Source: Xiphophorus maculatus
Taxonomy: Eukaryota > Chordata > Actinopteri > Cyprinodontiformes > Poeciliidae
Direction: 5' to 3'
Length of the DNA stretch: 64,000 bases
Assembly (NCBI RefSeq): GCF_002775205.1
Contig: NC_036456.1
Location: 6,339,463-6,403,462 of the forward strand
The notes below the pieces were generated by a model. That model was not told the origin of the DNA. It was given only the letters and a program-made list of their open reading frames with translations, and did no database searches. The position numbers and the translations under genes were made by a program. The stretch's first letter is position 1. Every line of letters starts with the position of its first letter. Below are positions 39,857-49,989 of this stretch, piece after piece.

Positions 39857-40168
39857 TGGCAAGAAGTAGGGTGAAGATAATGAGGATAAACATGGTAGGA
39901 CCCAAGCAGTTGAAGATGATGATGATGGTGGTTTAATGATGAAAAGAAAAGGACAAAAATCCAGGCAGAACAGAGACGCAAAAGCTAGGAGCTAATATCT
40001 GGTAGCAAGTGATAAACATTAATCTATAGACGGCAGACAGTCTAGACAAGGACCTGACAGAGAACAAGAAACACAGGCGGGTATAAATACACAGGGGGTC
40101 ACAGGAACTAGACACAGCTGACAACACAGAATCCTAAATAAACGCACAGAAAAACTCAAATCCTTACA
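39857..40168. mobile_element. solo LTR-like fossil
   Basis: The sequence starts TGGCAAGAAG and ends ATCCTTACA. CAATG is repeated at both sides (39852-39856 and 40169-40173). It shares ACAAGAAACACAGG-type and TAAATACACA blocks with the copy at 29721-30063. It is old and has no internal region. Confidence 0.45.
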
Positions 40169-40179
40169 CAATGTCTGCA

Positions 40180-41080
40180 AGTTTACACTCAAAAATGAGT
40201 TTTCCTTTAAAAAAATGATCTCAAACACTCAAAAAGCTTCAAAACTTACTTCAATTCCAAATGAAAAGTAGAGCAAGTCACACATTTTGCTAGCATTTTG
40301 TTTTAGAAAATGTGACTGTTTCACCGGGTGCTGTGGAAATGACGGTGTCAAGCAAAAGAGACTCTTATTCCTAAAATCCCCTTAGACTTTAACTAAATAG
40401 TTGTCTCTAACCCTAGTTTTAGTAACTCTTGACACGGAGGCACATCAACTAGTAAAGTGTGTTATCATCTGAAAGGAACCACACTTGAACTTTAAGGCCA
40501 AGATTTGTTTGGCATAACTACAGAACATGACCAAAGAGGAACACCATAACGCTGAGACAGAAAAGTAAAGTTTTGGAATGGAGGAGTCAGATGTCAGAAC
40601 TAATTCAGGAAAAAACCCAAAGAAGCTTCTGGATGTCCTTATTTAGTGAGCATTTGAGAAATAGTGCACAGATATTTTCAAGACAGCATATGAGATGCAG
40701 ACAGAGTGCTATCAAAGAAAAGCTGGAAGCTGGAACTGAATGTAAAATTGCTCTGTTACTCACCAACACTGCCACAAAGCCTTGACTTCACTGTCGTCTC
40801 TGTCCTATAATATATAAACAGTTTGTAATAACCTGTGTGAATCCTCTCCAAGGTAGTTAGTGGCAGTACAACTTAGTCTAACATCAATAATTACATAAAA
40901 CATTTGAAGTGGAATTATAAAGTATCATAAAAAGAAAACTATTAAGTTCACCTAAATCTTTTGAGTTGCTACTTTTACTTCTTAATCACTCTTTATAGGT
41001 TGTAAAAATGGTTCCAAATATAACCTGTAGATTTTCTAGTATCCACGAGGGGGCGTACAGGAGCTCCTTCTCGTGATACC
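40180..41080. other. non-genic stretch upstream of gene D
   Basis: I see no exon or named repeat here; the short plus frame at 40573 has no recognisable domain. Confidence 0.4.
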
Positions 41081-41090
41081 GAAAGTGAAA
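41081..41090 (+). promoter_or_regulatory. interferon-response-like element (ISRE/IRF site) of gene D
   Basis: GAAAGTGAAA fits GAAANNGAAA, the core that IRF family factors and ISGF3 bind. A candidate 5'UTR exon follows directly and ends at a good donor (GTGTTG then GTAAGT, 41169/41170). It contains no ATG. The same 10-mer stands near the gene C start. Function is inferred. Confidence 0.6.
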
Positions 41091-42082
41091 GTGGTCTAGA
41101 TCAAGAGGCACTCCCATCCTGCACCGTTACAAGATCCTCTCAGAGTTTCCACAATAAATATCAGTGTTGGTAAGTTATGTTCACTTATTTGCAGTACTTC
41201 AAATTAGAGACTACATTTGTAGATCCTTGACTTAAACTAGTTAGTTTAGGTTAAACTTTATTAATCCCATAGGGAAATTGGGGTTATCTGTTGCTCACAC
41301 ATTAATTCACATCCACACAGCATTAAAATCATACAGCTGGAGACATCCATCAAAGGTACAAGGATGTCTTTTATCCTCAAAGCAACAGTCGGCTGGCAGA
41401 GAAATGTGATTAGGTCTCTTTGTGTGTAAAGAATGAGCAACGTCTCGTATAAATGCAACTTGTTTACCAGTGAAGGGTGGATTTACAAGTTTCACTTTCT
41501 GTTTTCTCTCTGTCAGAGCACTCGGACTCTGAGGTGCAGAGAACACGTTTTCAAGACAGACATTTTGATTGAGGGTTATCTCTCATTCTGTTCCAACTGG
41601 AAAATATTTACCTTACTTCAAATGGGAATAAACTCACAAATTCTGAAGAAGACAAAGCAAAGAAGTTTATTTCACTAAGCTGATAAGCTGATATCATAAG
41701 AAGGTAAAATAAGACAAGATGTCTTTGACGAAAAGCAGATTTATATTAGGAAATATGGCAATGCAGCTACTCACTTTAGCTTATATCTACAGTTGGAGAG
41801 ACAGAGTACACAGTTTAAACTGTGACCAAACTTTATCTTTCCACACCACAAATAGCTAAAAAAAAATCACAAAGAAAGTGAAAACAGTTTCAGAATTCAC
41901 TGGTAGAGAATGTAGTTTTAAATGTGACACCATGCAGTTGCAAGAAAAAACTTTATCTGCTTCATGCGACGGTTTTCTGTAAGATTCCCTAAATGTATAG
42001 ATGAGGCTATCCCTAACGTTTTATGTTTCTTACTGTACTCTATCATTTCCAGGAAGAGCAGAGGTTAAATATACAGGTGAAG

Positions 42083-44127
42083 ATGGTGATGCACATTGAC
42101 AAAAAGAGTACCTGCCACTCCACTGACAATAAGGCCGACTACTCTGTCCACAACAAAGCATGGATGAAAATAACAGGCCCTGCAGCTGCGCCGCTTGGGG
42201 ACGTTTTCTTTGGATCGAGTGTTATGGTACAAGCAGAACTCACGGCTGCAGGAAGAGAAGACGAAGTTAAAGTTCAAAAAGTCACCGCTGACAGGAGACA
42301 GATTGTAGAAGAACACTCTGTAAATGTAGGTGTTCATAATGCAACCTGGTCAGCGCCACAAGGACAACGAGCAGAGGGAATGAAACCAAAGAGAGGTAAA
42401 GACCCTTAGTGGTGGTAAACAGAAATGTGCAATAGTCATAAATCCGTCCCTGTGAAGCTCAGGGACAAGAAAGCAATAGACAATGTAAGAATTTTCTTTT
42501 TCTTTACAATTTTTCTTCTCTGGTGGCAGCATCAAAGGTCTTCATCAAAGGAACAGATGGAGTTCAGAAGTGCATCAAAGGTAACTAGAGACTACAGCGA
42601 TTTACAGTTTTCTGTTATCCTTCCAAATGAACATGATGATTTAATTTTCACTATTGCTTCGTAGTGCTGAGAGCCTACAGGGTCGTCCTGTTGGGAGAAA
42701 CCGGGGCTGGGAAAAGCACCCTTGGAAACTCCATCTTAGGAGAGGAAGTGTTTGAACCTGGCAAGACGACTGACTATCAAATTCAGTCCAAATCTGCCCA
42801 CGAAAGAAGAATCACTGTGTTGGACACTCCTGGTTTCTCTCATTTTGACCAACCTGAGGCAGAGCTGAAGGATGAGATAGCGAGGTGTACCGCAAGGTGC
42901 CGTCCCGGTCCCCATGTTCTTCTGATTGTGCTGAACGTAGAGGAATCCGCAAAGCAACAGTCGGCTGTAATTGACAAAATCTGCCAGTGTCTTCCAGAGG
43001 AAGCATTTAAATATGCTGCCGTTGTTTTTACTCATGGCCCTAATCTAATGACCATTGAAAAGTATATCAATGAGAATCAACATCTTAAGGATTTGGTAAT
43101 GAAGTGCAGTGGCCGATATCAGGTAGCTGATCATAAGAACAGCCCGAAGGGTGACGAAAACGACTCCCAGGTGTCACAGCTGATCAGCATGATGGATAAG
43201 ATAGTGATAGAAAACAAAGGAAGGTGTTACACCAACGAAACCCTCCAGGCACATCAGAGAGACAAAAATAACACAAAATTAAGTAACCCAAAACATCCAA
43301 ACGACGACAAAAAATGTAATGCCAACAACAACTTGTGGATTAGCTTGTCAGGCCCTGAGGGGAACTTGGTGGCAGAAGCTTTCTTTGGGTCAGATGTTGC
43401 AGTTTGGCAAACAACACAGACATCCACCAAGACTGGAGAATGCACTACTAGTAAACAGGGAGAATATGAAGTACCACGTTCTGAACCAAAAGGGAGAGAT
43501 GAAAAGTACAAGAGTCCATCTGAAACAAACTCCACTTCAATGGAGGAGGAAGAGAAAAATGAAAAAGAAAGAGAGTTTGATACAGAAACAAACGAGGCGC
43601 CTGAAAAGTCGGACAGGAGGAAGGAAACAGTAAGGAAAGAATCTAGAGGTTTATGGGGATTTGTAACTGATTTACTTGGGGCAGTAATGGGAGGTTTAGG
43701 GGCAGTTGCAACAGGTCTTACTGGGATGATAGTGGGAGGTTTAGGGGCAGTTGCAACAGGTCTTACTGGGATGATAGTGGGAGTTTTAGGGGCAGTTGGA
43801 ACAGGTCTTACTGGGATGATAGTGGGAGTTTTAGGGGCAGTTGGAACAGCTATAACTTGGGTGGCAAAAATAACTGCAGGTATATTATCTTTGGTAGCAG
43901 CAGCATGGTTTCTCACTTGGGTCAAGAAAATGCATGACAAGATCATCGACTTTTATGAGATGATCAAGAAGAACATCGGAGTCGTCCTTCTGGTCGTCGC
44001 TTTTTACTTCCTGCTGTTCCTGTCGTTTTGTGACAGAGTACCAATGGCTGGAACCATTTTCCTTTCAAGTGGAATATTGGTGATGTTTTTGGTCATACTG
44101 TTGTTATTCATTGTCATTGTGAAATAA
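42083..44127 (+). CDS. gene D: membrane-anchored AIG1/GIMAP GTPase
   Basis: About 608 residues in three coding exons: 42083-42395 (the exon itself starts at 42053), 42530-42580 and 42665-44127. Both internal junctions are phase 1. The AIG1 domain starts with GETGAGKS at 132-139, followed by DTPGFSH and VFTHGPN. After it come a charged linker (EEEEKNEKERE), three and a half copies of a 15-residue Gly-rich hydrophobic repeat (about 464-521), and two strongly hydrophobic segments near 558-575 and 584-608, so the C-terminus probably anchors in a membrane. GIMAPs commonly use C-terminal anchors on ER, Golgi or lysosome-type membranes. The N-terminal exon contains a module (WMKITGP, then FFGSSVMVQ) that recurs after the GTPase domain (WISLSGP, then FFGSDVAVWQ). 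The start is the first ATG in the open frame after the 42053 acceptor; the upstream 5'UTR exon (to 41169) is predicted. Confidence 0.85.
43690..43863 (+). repeat. 45-base coding tandem repeat in gene D
   Basis: Three full units (43690-43734, 43735-43779, 43780-43824) and a partial fourth. Each encodes GGLGAVATGLTGMIV or a close variant (GVLGAVGTGLTGMIV). The unit length is a multiple of three, so copy-number changes keep the frame. Confidence 0.95.
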
Positions 44128-44129
44128 TG

Positions 44130-46060
44130 ATAGTTTGTGACTCTGTACCCAGTTTAATGTATTTCGGGAATTGGGCCCAAAATCTGAAGATATGGAGACG
44201 TAACTGTTGGATTTTAAGATGTGTGATCATCTTCAGTGAATGTGGAGATTTTTAAAAAAAATCTCCAAACCGCTACTGCTTTTTGAACTCATAATCAATG
44301 CATCTGTGTATTCTCTTCATGAAAGGTGATTCTTGGGTGAAGAAGGAGCAATTAGTAATCTGGATTAGATCTGGATCACTGGACAATATGTTAATCCCTT
44401 AAAGAATATTTAAGAATGGAAATCACATCAGTCTTAGTTGTTTTATATAGGAGATCTCTGGTTCCTATTTATATGTCAATTGATATTTGAATCCTTCTCA
44501 TTACCAGTAGTTTGTTTCTGTTAATTGCTGGACCTTGTCATGTCCCCCCTTTGTCTTCACCTCTGGTCATAAATGTCTGGACAGAATTTTGAACTTCAGG
44601 TTGGTTTTCAGTTTGATGTTGTTCAAAACATGAGAACTTTGAACACATGCTGGATTGGTTTTTGGTCACCTGTAAAACAGAGAGATTGATTTTTAGGGGA
44701 TGGTACTGTTGCTAATTTGGTTGGCTTTTAGCAAGAAGGTTCTGGGTTTGAGTCCAAACGTCGGGGTGTTTCTACATGGAATTTGCATTTTCTTCTTGTG
44801 CTTGTGTGGGATTTCCCCAGGTACTCCAGCTTCCTCCCAGAACCCAAAAACATGATTGTTAGGTTAATTGATCTCTAAATTTCCATCAGGCATGGCTGTG
44901 TGTGTGGTTGTCTGCTCCTACACACATAAAAAGTGTGTAGGAGATATTTTAGACATATCAAACCACAGAGTAGTCTCTGAAATATATTTACATGAGACTA
45001 GAGACTCATGTAAACTGCTGGTATTTGTTGATTAAGAAAAAATTTAGATGAAACTCCCAAGACACTGTAGTTGGCCCACTGTGGTTTTAATGTCATCAAA
45101 AGCCCTTTTGATCCTTAGCATCCACCTCACTAGCTTCTTCCTTGTTTAGAAAACTGCAAGTTATCTCAGATAAGCCAAGTTAAATAGGACAACACGGTTC
45201 AATGTTTAACAAAATGTTCTGACTACTTTGTCTAAATATACACACCAGCTATGTGTGCAACAGCCTTTGGCAAAGCAATAAAGTGTAAATAAAATGTAAT
45301 TTTATTCATTAGGTATCTGGTGTGATGTTTCCCAGTGCTAGACATGCTAACGCTAAGCAATCTTGTGCCAAGATTTAGGAGTAAGACTTTGTATTTGTTT
45401 GTATTAAGTACCAGACTGTGGGAAGGTTCGACTTTGCTCAGCAGCAGTTTGGTCGCTTGAATTTGCTTTTCTGAACTTTTTGTTTCAATGTGATTTGATA
45501 GTCGAAGATCCACATGTGTGACTGCAGAAAGTTAGTCAGGTGTGTTGTCGTTTTCAGGACTTGTTTAATGGAAAGTGATGTCTGTTTTTGTTTTTTCGAC
45601 AATATCTTTATATTTTTAAGAGAACTTTTAAACTACGCGTCTTTTATAGAACATTGTGTCATTTCACCACTGTAATCGGATTTGTTCATTTGTTTCATCT
45701 AATTTCTCTTTCCAGTCTGGCTGCCATTTTTTATGTTTTCTGAATAAAAGTAATTAGGTAGAAACACCAAAATGTTTCTTTTAAAAACAAAATAATAGTA
45801 ATAAAAACAGATGCAAAACTGATGATTTAATTGTCTTTTAATTTCTTGATTATTTCCTTAAAGAAATCTGTTCTACTGGAATCCAAGATAATAGATTTAA
45901 GGTAGGATCCATCAGCAGATCAGCTGAAACTTATCTGCCAGCTGTAAACACTAAAATCCAATTCATCCAGATTATCAAATCTGATGCAGCTGATAAAAAC
46001 AATATTCTTGACACACACAGCCCTTTTTTATGACAATATTACCTTAATTAAAAATAACTG
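44130..46060. other. gene D 3' flank and intergenic
   Basis: No coding exon is supported. It contains a SINE-like repeat near 44690-44935 and otherwise AT-rich single-copy-looking sequence. Confidence 0.5.
44690..44935 (+). repeat. tRNA-derived SINE-like repeat
   Basis: A B-box-like TCTGGGTTTGAGTCC is followed by the widespread fish tail CATGGAATTTGCATTTTC, CAGGTACTCC, CTTCCTCCCAGAACC and AAAAACATGATTGTTAGG. The head is degraded and the borders are approximate. Confidence 0.5.
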
Positions 46061-46064
46061 AGGT

Positions 46065-46235
46065 ACTTTTCAGTTTTTTATTTGTTAAAAATGTTTTGAA
46101 TCATGTAGAATTTTTTTTCTACTTCACAATAGTACACCTCTTTGTGTCGGTCTTTCACATAAAATTTGAATAATATTTATGTTTGTTGTTGTCATGTGGC
46201 ATAAAAAAAATAGTTCAAGGGGTGTGAATACCACT
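46065..46235. repeat. fragment of a Tc1-like interspersed repeat
   Basis: Same family as 715-905: a T-rich start, ATGTTTTGAATCATG, then CTTTCACATAAAATT and a GGGGTGTGAATAC end. Confidence 0.5.
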
Positions 46236-46480
46236 GATGTCTGACATCATCTCAGTTGTCTTATCAGACAAATGTTAAACACACCCTGATCTTGAAGTAT
46301 CTTATGTTTATGTTGTTAAGTTTGCTTGTGTTGCGTAACCAGTAATAAAACCAAAAGTGAAATGAAACACTCACCTAATTTTAAGTCAGACCGTCTACGA
46401 AATAAGCCAGAGAAAAAAGTCGCTCCGCCTTGGTGAGTGGCTTTTCTGAGGGATTCCTGAGCAATACTGTCTTCAACATC

Positions 46481-49400
46481 ATGGAAGGTAAGATATTATA
46501 ATAACTAATAAGAAATGTTAACTCTTAACTCTTTTTAGTAATGTAAACTCGTTGTTTTTGCTTGCAGTTTAGTTCATGCTTTCACTGACATTCTCACACA
46601 GAGCGGGAATGCCAGCACATTTCTCACATGTACTTCTCTTGTAAACTACATGAAGTAGTTCAGCTAATGGAAAAGTTTGGGATATTAATTTAATATCACT
46701 GCACCTTTAACACCGCGGTCGTCCAGTTCAAGAAGAATAAGATGATTTTCTGTGTAAAATACACATTTCTTTTCTATTCTAACTAGGTCTTGTAGACACA
46801 ATTTACATTAGTTGATTTTCTCTATAATATGTCAATAGATTATATAACTGGAGTTATAAAGTAGGTCAAATTAATAAAAAAATAGAGGTGATGCCATGTC
46901 CACAATTTAGACTAGACAGAATGGCAGAAGAAGGAATACAGTCCTCTTTCTGAGAGATTTTAAAAAAATGTCCTTGTGCAATGTGTGGTGAAATAAACTT
47001 GTTCATTACCTTTGATTCTCCTTCTGCCTGTAGTTTCATGTTTGGATAGAAACATTGTGTCAGATGACAAATATGAACTTGATTTATGAGGATGCTGCTC
47101 ATTCAGGAAAAAACCTGCAAGTAATCCACCATGTAGATGAGCCCAAGGCGGTTTTATATGTTACTGCAGAGAACCAAATAGTACAGCTGGTTTCATTTCT
47201 TGACATTCTCAGTTCTGCCTGTTTACACCTGATGCTTTACCTGTCTTCAGTTACAGTACAGACCAAAAGTTTGGACACACCTTCTAATTCAATGGGTTTT
47301 CTTTATTTTCATGACTATAAGGCAATAAATCCCACTTATTAACCTGACAGGGCAGGTTGACCTATGAAGTGAAAACCATTTCAGGTGACGACCTCTTGAA
47401 GCTCATCAAGAAAATGCAGAGTGTGTGCAAAGCAGTAATCACAGCAAAAGGTTGCTACTTTGAAGAAACTAGAATATAAGGGGTATTTTCAGTTGTTTTA
47501 CACTTTTTTGTTTAGTGCATATTTCCACATGTGTTATTCATAGTTTTGATGCCTTCAGTGTGAATCTACAATGTCAATAGTCATGAAAATAAAGGAAACT
47601 CATTGAACTAAAAGGTGTGTCCAAACTTTTGGTCTGTACTGTATATGTAGAAATTGTGTTCATAAACCAAAAACTATTTGCATATTTAGATTTAAAGTGA
47701 TCTTTAAATTTTCTTCCCTGGAAGTCTTATGAACATTTTGGAGTGATGTCAGAATCCCAGCTGGAATCTAATAGAGAATCTGTTGAGAGTCCTAAAGGTG
47801 AAAAAACCCACAACTGATGATTCTGACTCATTGCCAGTATCATGTTTTGATGATGTCTTGAATCATTTTACCAGGTTGTAATCCAAAACAATGTTTGAAC
47901 AGGGGCTTCTGCTGATATGGGCGACACGGGCGGTGTTGTGAGGAGGGCGTCTTCCGTCAAGTTTAATCTGACAAATTAACAAAATTGCAATTAAATGAGG
48001 CGTGCTGTGGTGGCGCAGGGGGTTAGCACGCCCCACGTTTGGAGGCCTTAGTCCTCGACGCGGACGTCGCGGGTTCGACTCCCGGCAACCTTTGCCACAT
48101 GTCCTCGCCCTCTTTCCTGTCTGCCTACTGTCGCAAAAAAATTCAAGTTCATCATTTTCTATTTCAGAAAACACCAAAAGTTAAGTTGCATTTCTGCTGT
48201 TTTTGGTTGTGATCTGTTTCTCTTGTATTTGTAGGCCGTCCAGCTGCTTGTTGTGGGTTGGGAGCAAAACGGAGCAATTCCCAACGTAGGTCTATTTTTT
48301 TCAAACCATGTGTAAATGAGTTTAATGCAATTTACGACAAAGCAAATGTTGTATAAGAATTCTAACTATGATAACAATAATGATGAATAATATATATGAC
48401 ATAAAACAACTTTTAACTATAAATGTGTATTTCAGGTCAGACTAGATGATTTCTCATGTCATGGCTTTATTGGCCACATGCCTCAGCTTTAATTTTTCTT
48501 GAGTTAAATTAGATGTCGCACAAATATGTTGCTTCTTGAAGAACAATCAACAAAATTAAATGTTTTTTCTTTGTCTGAAAAACAAAATTGTCTCTTAGTG
48601 CCCAAAAGAAGAATCGCCATCATTGGACAAACTGGAGCAGGGAAAAGCAGCCTTGGAAACACCATATTTAAAGAGAAGAAATTCAACGTCAACCATGACG
48701 TGGAACCTGGGATCAGAGGATGTGAAGCAAAGACCAAACGTGTTGGTGGGAGAGAAATCACTCTGATCGATATGCCTGGTTTATTTGATCCAGGGAAAGA
48801 TGAGAAAGAGATGAAGGCTGAGTTACTGAAAGGAATCACAGAGAGTTCGCCTGGGCCTCACGCTTTCCTCATCGTGCTCAACGTGGAGAAATCTACCCAG
48901 AAAGACGACGACATCGTCAGCAAGATGAATGAGCAGTTCTCTGAGGAAGTGTTTAAATATTCAACTGTTGTCTTTACTCACGGTGACCGGCTCCCGAGGC
49001 GGCAACAAACCCAAGGGTTTGTGAAGGAAAACGAGTTCCTTGGCGATTTAGTAGAAAAGTGTGGAAATCGCTGCCACGTCGTAGACAACAAACGCTGGAA
49101 CAAGCGATCGAAGTACGGATACAGAAGCAATCGGTATCAGGTGAAGAGACTGCTCAAGTCAATAGAGAAAACGGTGGAAGAAAACGACGGGAGCTTCTAC
49201 ACCAATGCCATGCTGCAAAAAATAGAGGAGAATATCAAAAAAGAAGAAGAAAACATCGCAAAGTCTTCCAGAAACATACCAGAGGAAAAAATCAGAGAGA
49301 CGGCTAAAGAAAGGACGTATGATGATTTCTTAAACAGGCTGGCAGGCATCACTGTTGGTGCTTTGTTAGGAGCCGCTTTTGGTTCAGCAGTACCTGTGTC

Positions 49401-49932
49401 AGTGGTTGTCGCATTGCTGGCAACAACTGTTAGAGTCCTCGCCTCTGCAACCAAATCATGGAGTGCAACGTTTACAAAACCAGCCTTACATGCAACAGCA
49501 AGTGCAGCACCAGATAAAACAGGGGAAGCAGAAAAAGAAGCAAATGTAGCAGCAGAAGCAGGAGACCCACCAGCAGCAACGGCGGTGGAAAAAGCAGCAG
49601 ATACAGCAGCAGCAGAAAAGCCACCAGTAGCGCAAAAGGTGGCAACAGCAGAAGAGGGAAAAGCAGCAGAAGTAGCTGGAAAAATCGGAGGAGCATCGTC
49701 ACAAATAGGAGGAGCGTTAAGACTAGTAGTGGGTGCGGCTACAGCAGCGGGAGCGTTTTTGGGGGGTGTGACAGGATATAACGCAGCAGAAAATGCAAAA
49801 ACTCCATGGGAAGCAGCAGAGAAGGCGGCTCAGGCTGTGTCAGCTTCAGGATTTACAGCCATAGAGAAATCTCAGAATTTGGCATCAGATCTTGTTAAAG
49901 CAGTGGCTAAACCATTGACCAAAGACTCTTAA
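46481..49932 (+). CDS. gene E: AIG1/GIMAP GTPase with Ala-rich tail
   Basis: Predicted 463 residues. The exons are 46481-46487 (ATG GAA G before GTAAGA), 48235-48285 (51 bases) and 48599-49932; all junctions are phase 1 and GT-AG. The two short leader exons are a model based on phase and on the matching 51-base second exon of gene D. Without splicing, the frame could start at an ATG at 48526. The AIG1 domain has GQTGAGKS at about 29-36, a G3 motif DMPG instead of the usual DTPG, and VFTHGDR. The conserved post-domain GSFYTNAMLQ follows, then helices with a Gly/Ala hydrophobic segment (TVGALLGAAFGSAVP). An alanine-rich, low-complexity run lies between about 305 and 380, and a second hydrophobic Gly/Ala segment follows it. 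The tail end (AKTPWEAAEKAAQAV) resembles those of genes A and B (AKTPMEAIEKS), so these share a C-terminal module. Confidence 0.85.
47254..47641. mobile_element. Tc1/mariner-type non-autonomous element in gene E intron 1
   Basis: The inverted termini read CAGTACAGACCAAAAGTTTG inward from both sides, with TA at each flank (47252-47253 and 47642-47643). It is 388 bases without a transposase frame. This terminal sequence is common across teleost genomes. Confidence 0.9.
47998..48150 (+). repeat. tRNA-derived SINE in gene E intron 1
   Basis: The A-box region is TGGCGCAGGGGGTTAG and the B box GGTTCGACTCC. Between them is a long variable-arm-like GC stretch, as in tRNA-Leu-type heads. A tail with CTCTTTCCTGTCTGCCTACT and an A-run follows. 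It is not a functional tRNA because the 3' acceptor half is not tRNA-like. Confidence 0.8.
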
Positions 49933-49964
49933 AAATCTTCATTATTTACTCCAGTACACTTAAA

Positions 49965-49970
49965 AATAAA
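49965..49970 (+). terminator. polyadenylation signal of gene E
   Basis: AATAAA lies 33 bases past the stop codon and is followed by a long A-run. This implies a very short 3'UTR. Confidence 0.5.
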
Positions 49971-49989
49971 TGAAAAAAAAAAAAAAAAA

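Noticed and set aside
43254-43946. 230-residue open frame on the minus strand
   Set aside because: It lies wholly antisense to the gene D GTPase exon and its Gly/Val repeat; the Pro/Thr-rich translation is the shadow of that repeat.
46350-46375. interferon-response element upstream of gene E (AAAAGTGAAATGAAAC)
   Set aside because: It resembles the motif, but the exact GAAANNGAAA core is not met (A instead of G at the start, or a one-base spacer), so it is not listed as a feature.
48000-48090. apparent tRNA gene
   Set aside because: A and B boxes are present, but the acceptor stem does not close and a SINE tail follows; read as a tRNA-derived SINE.
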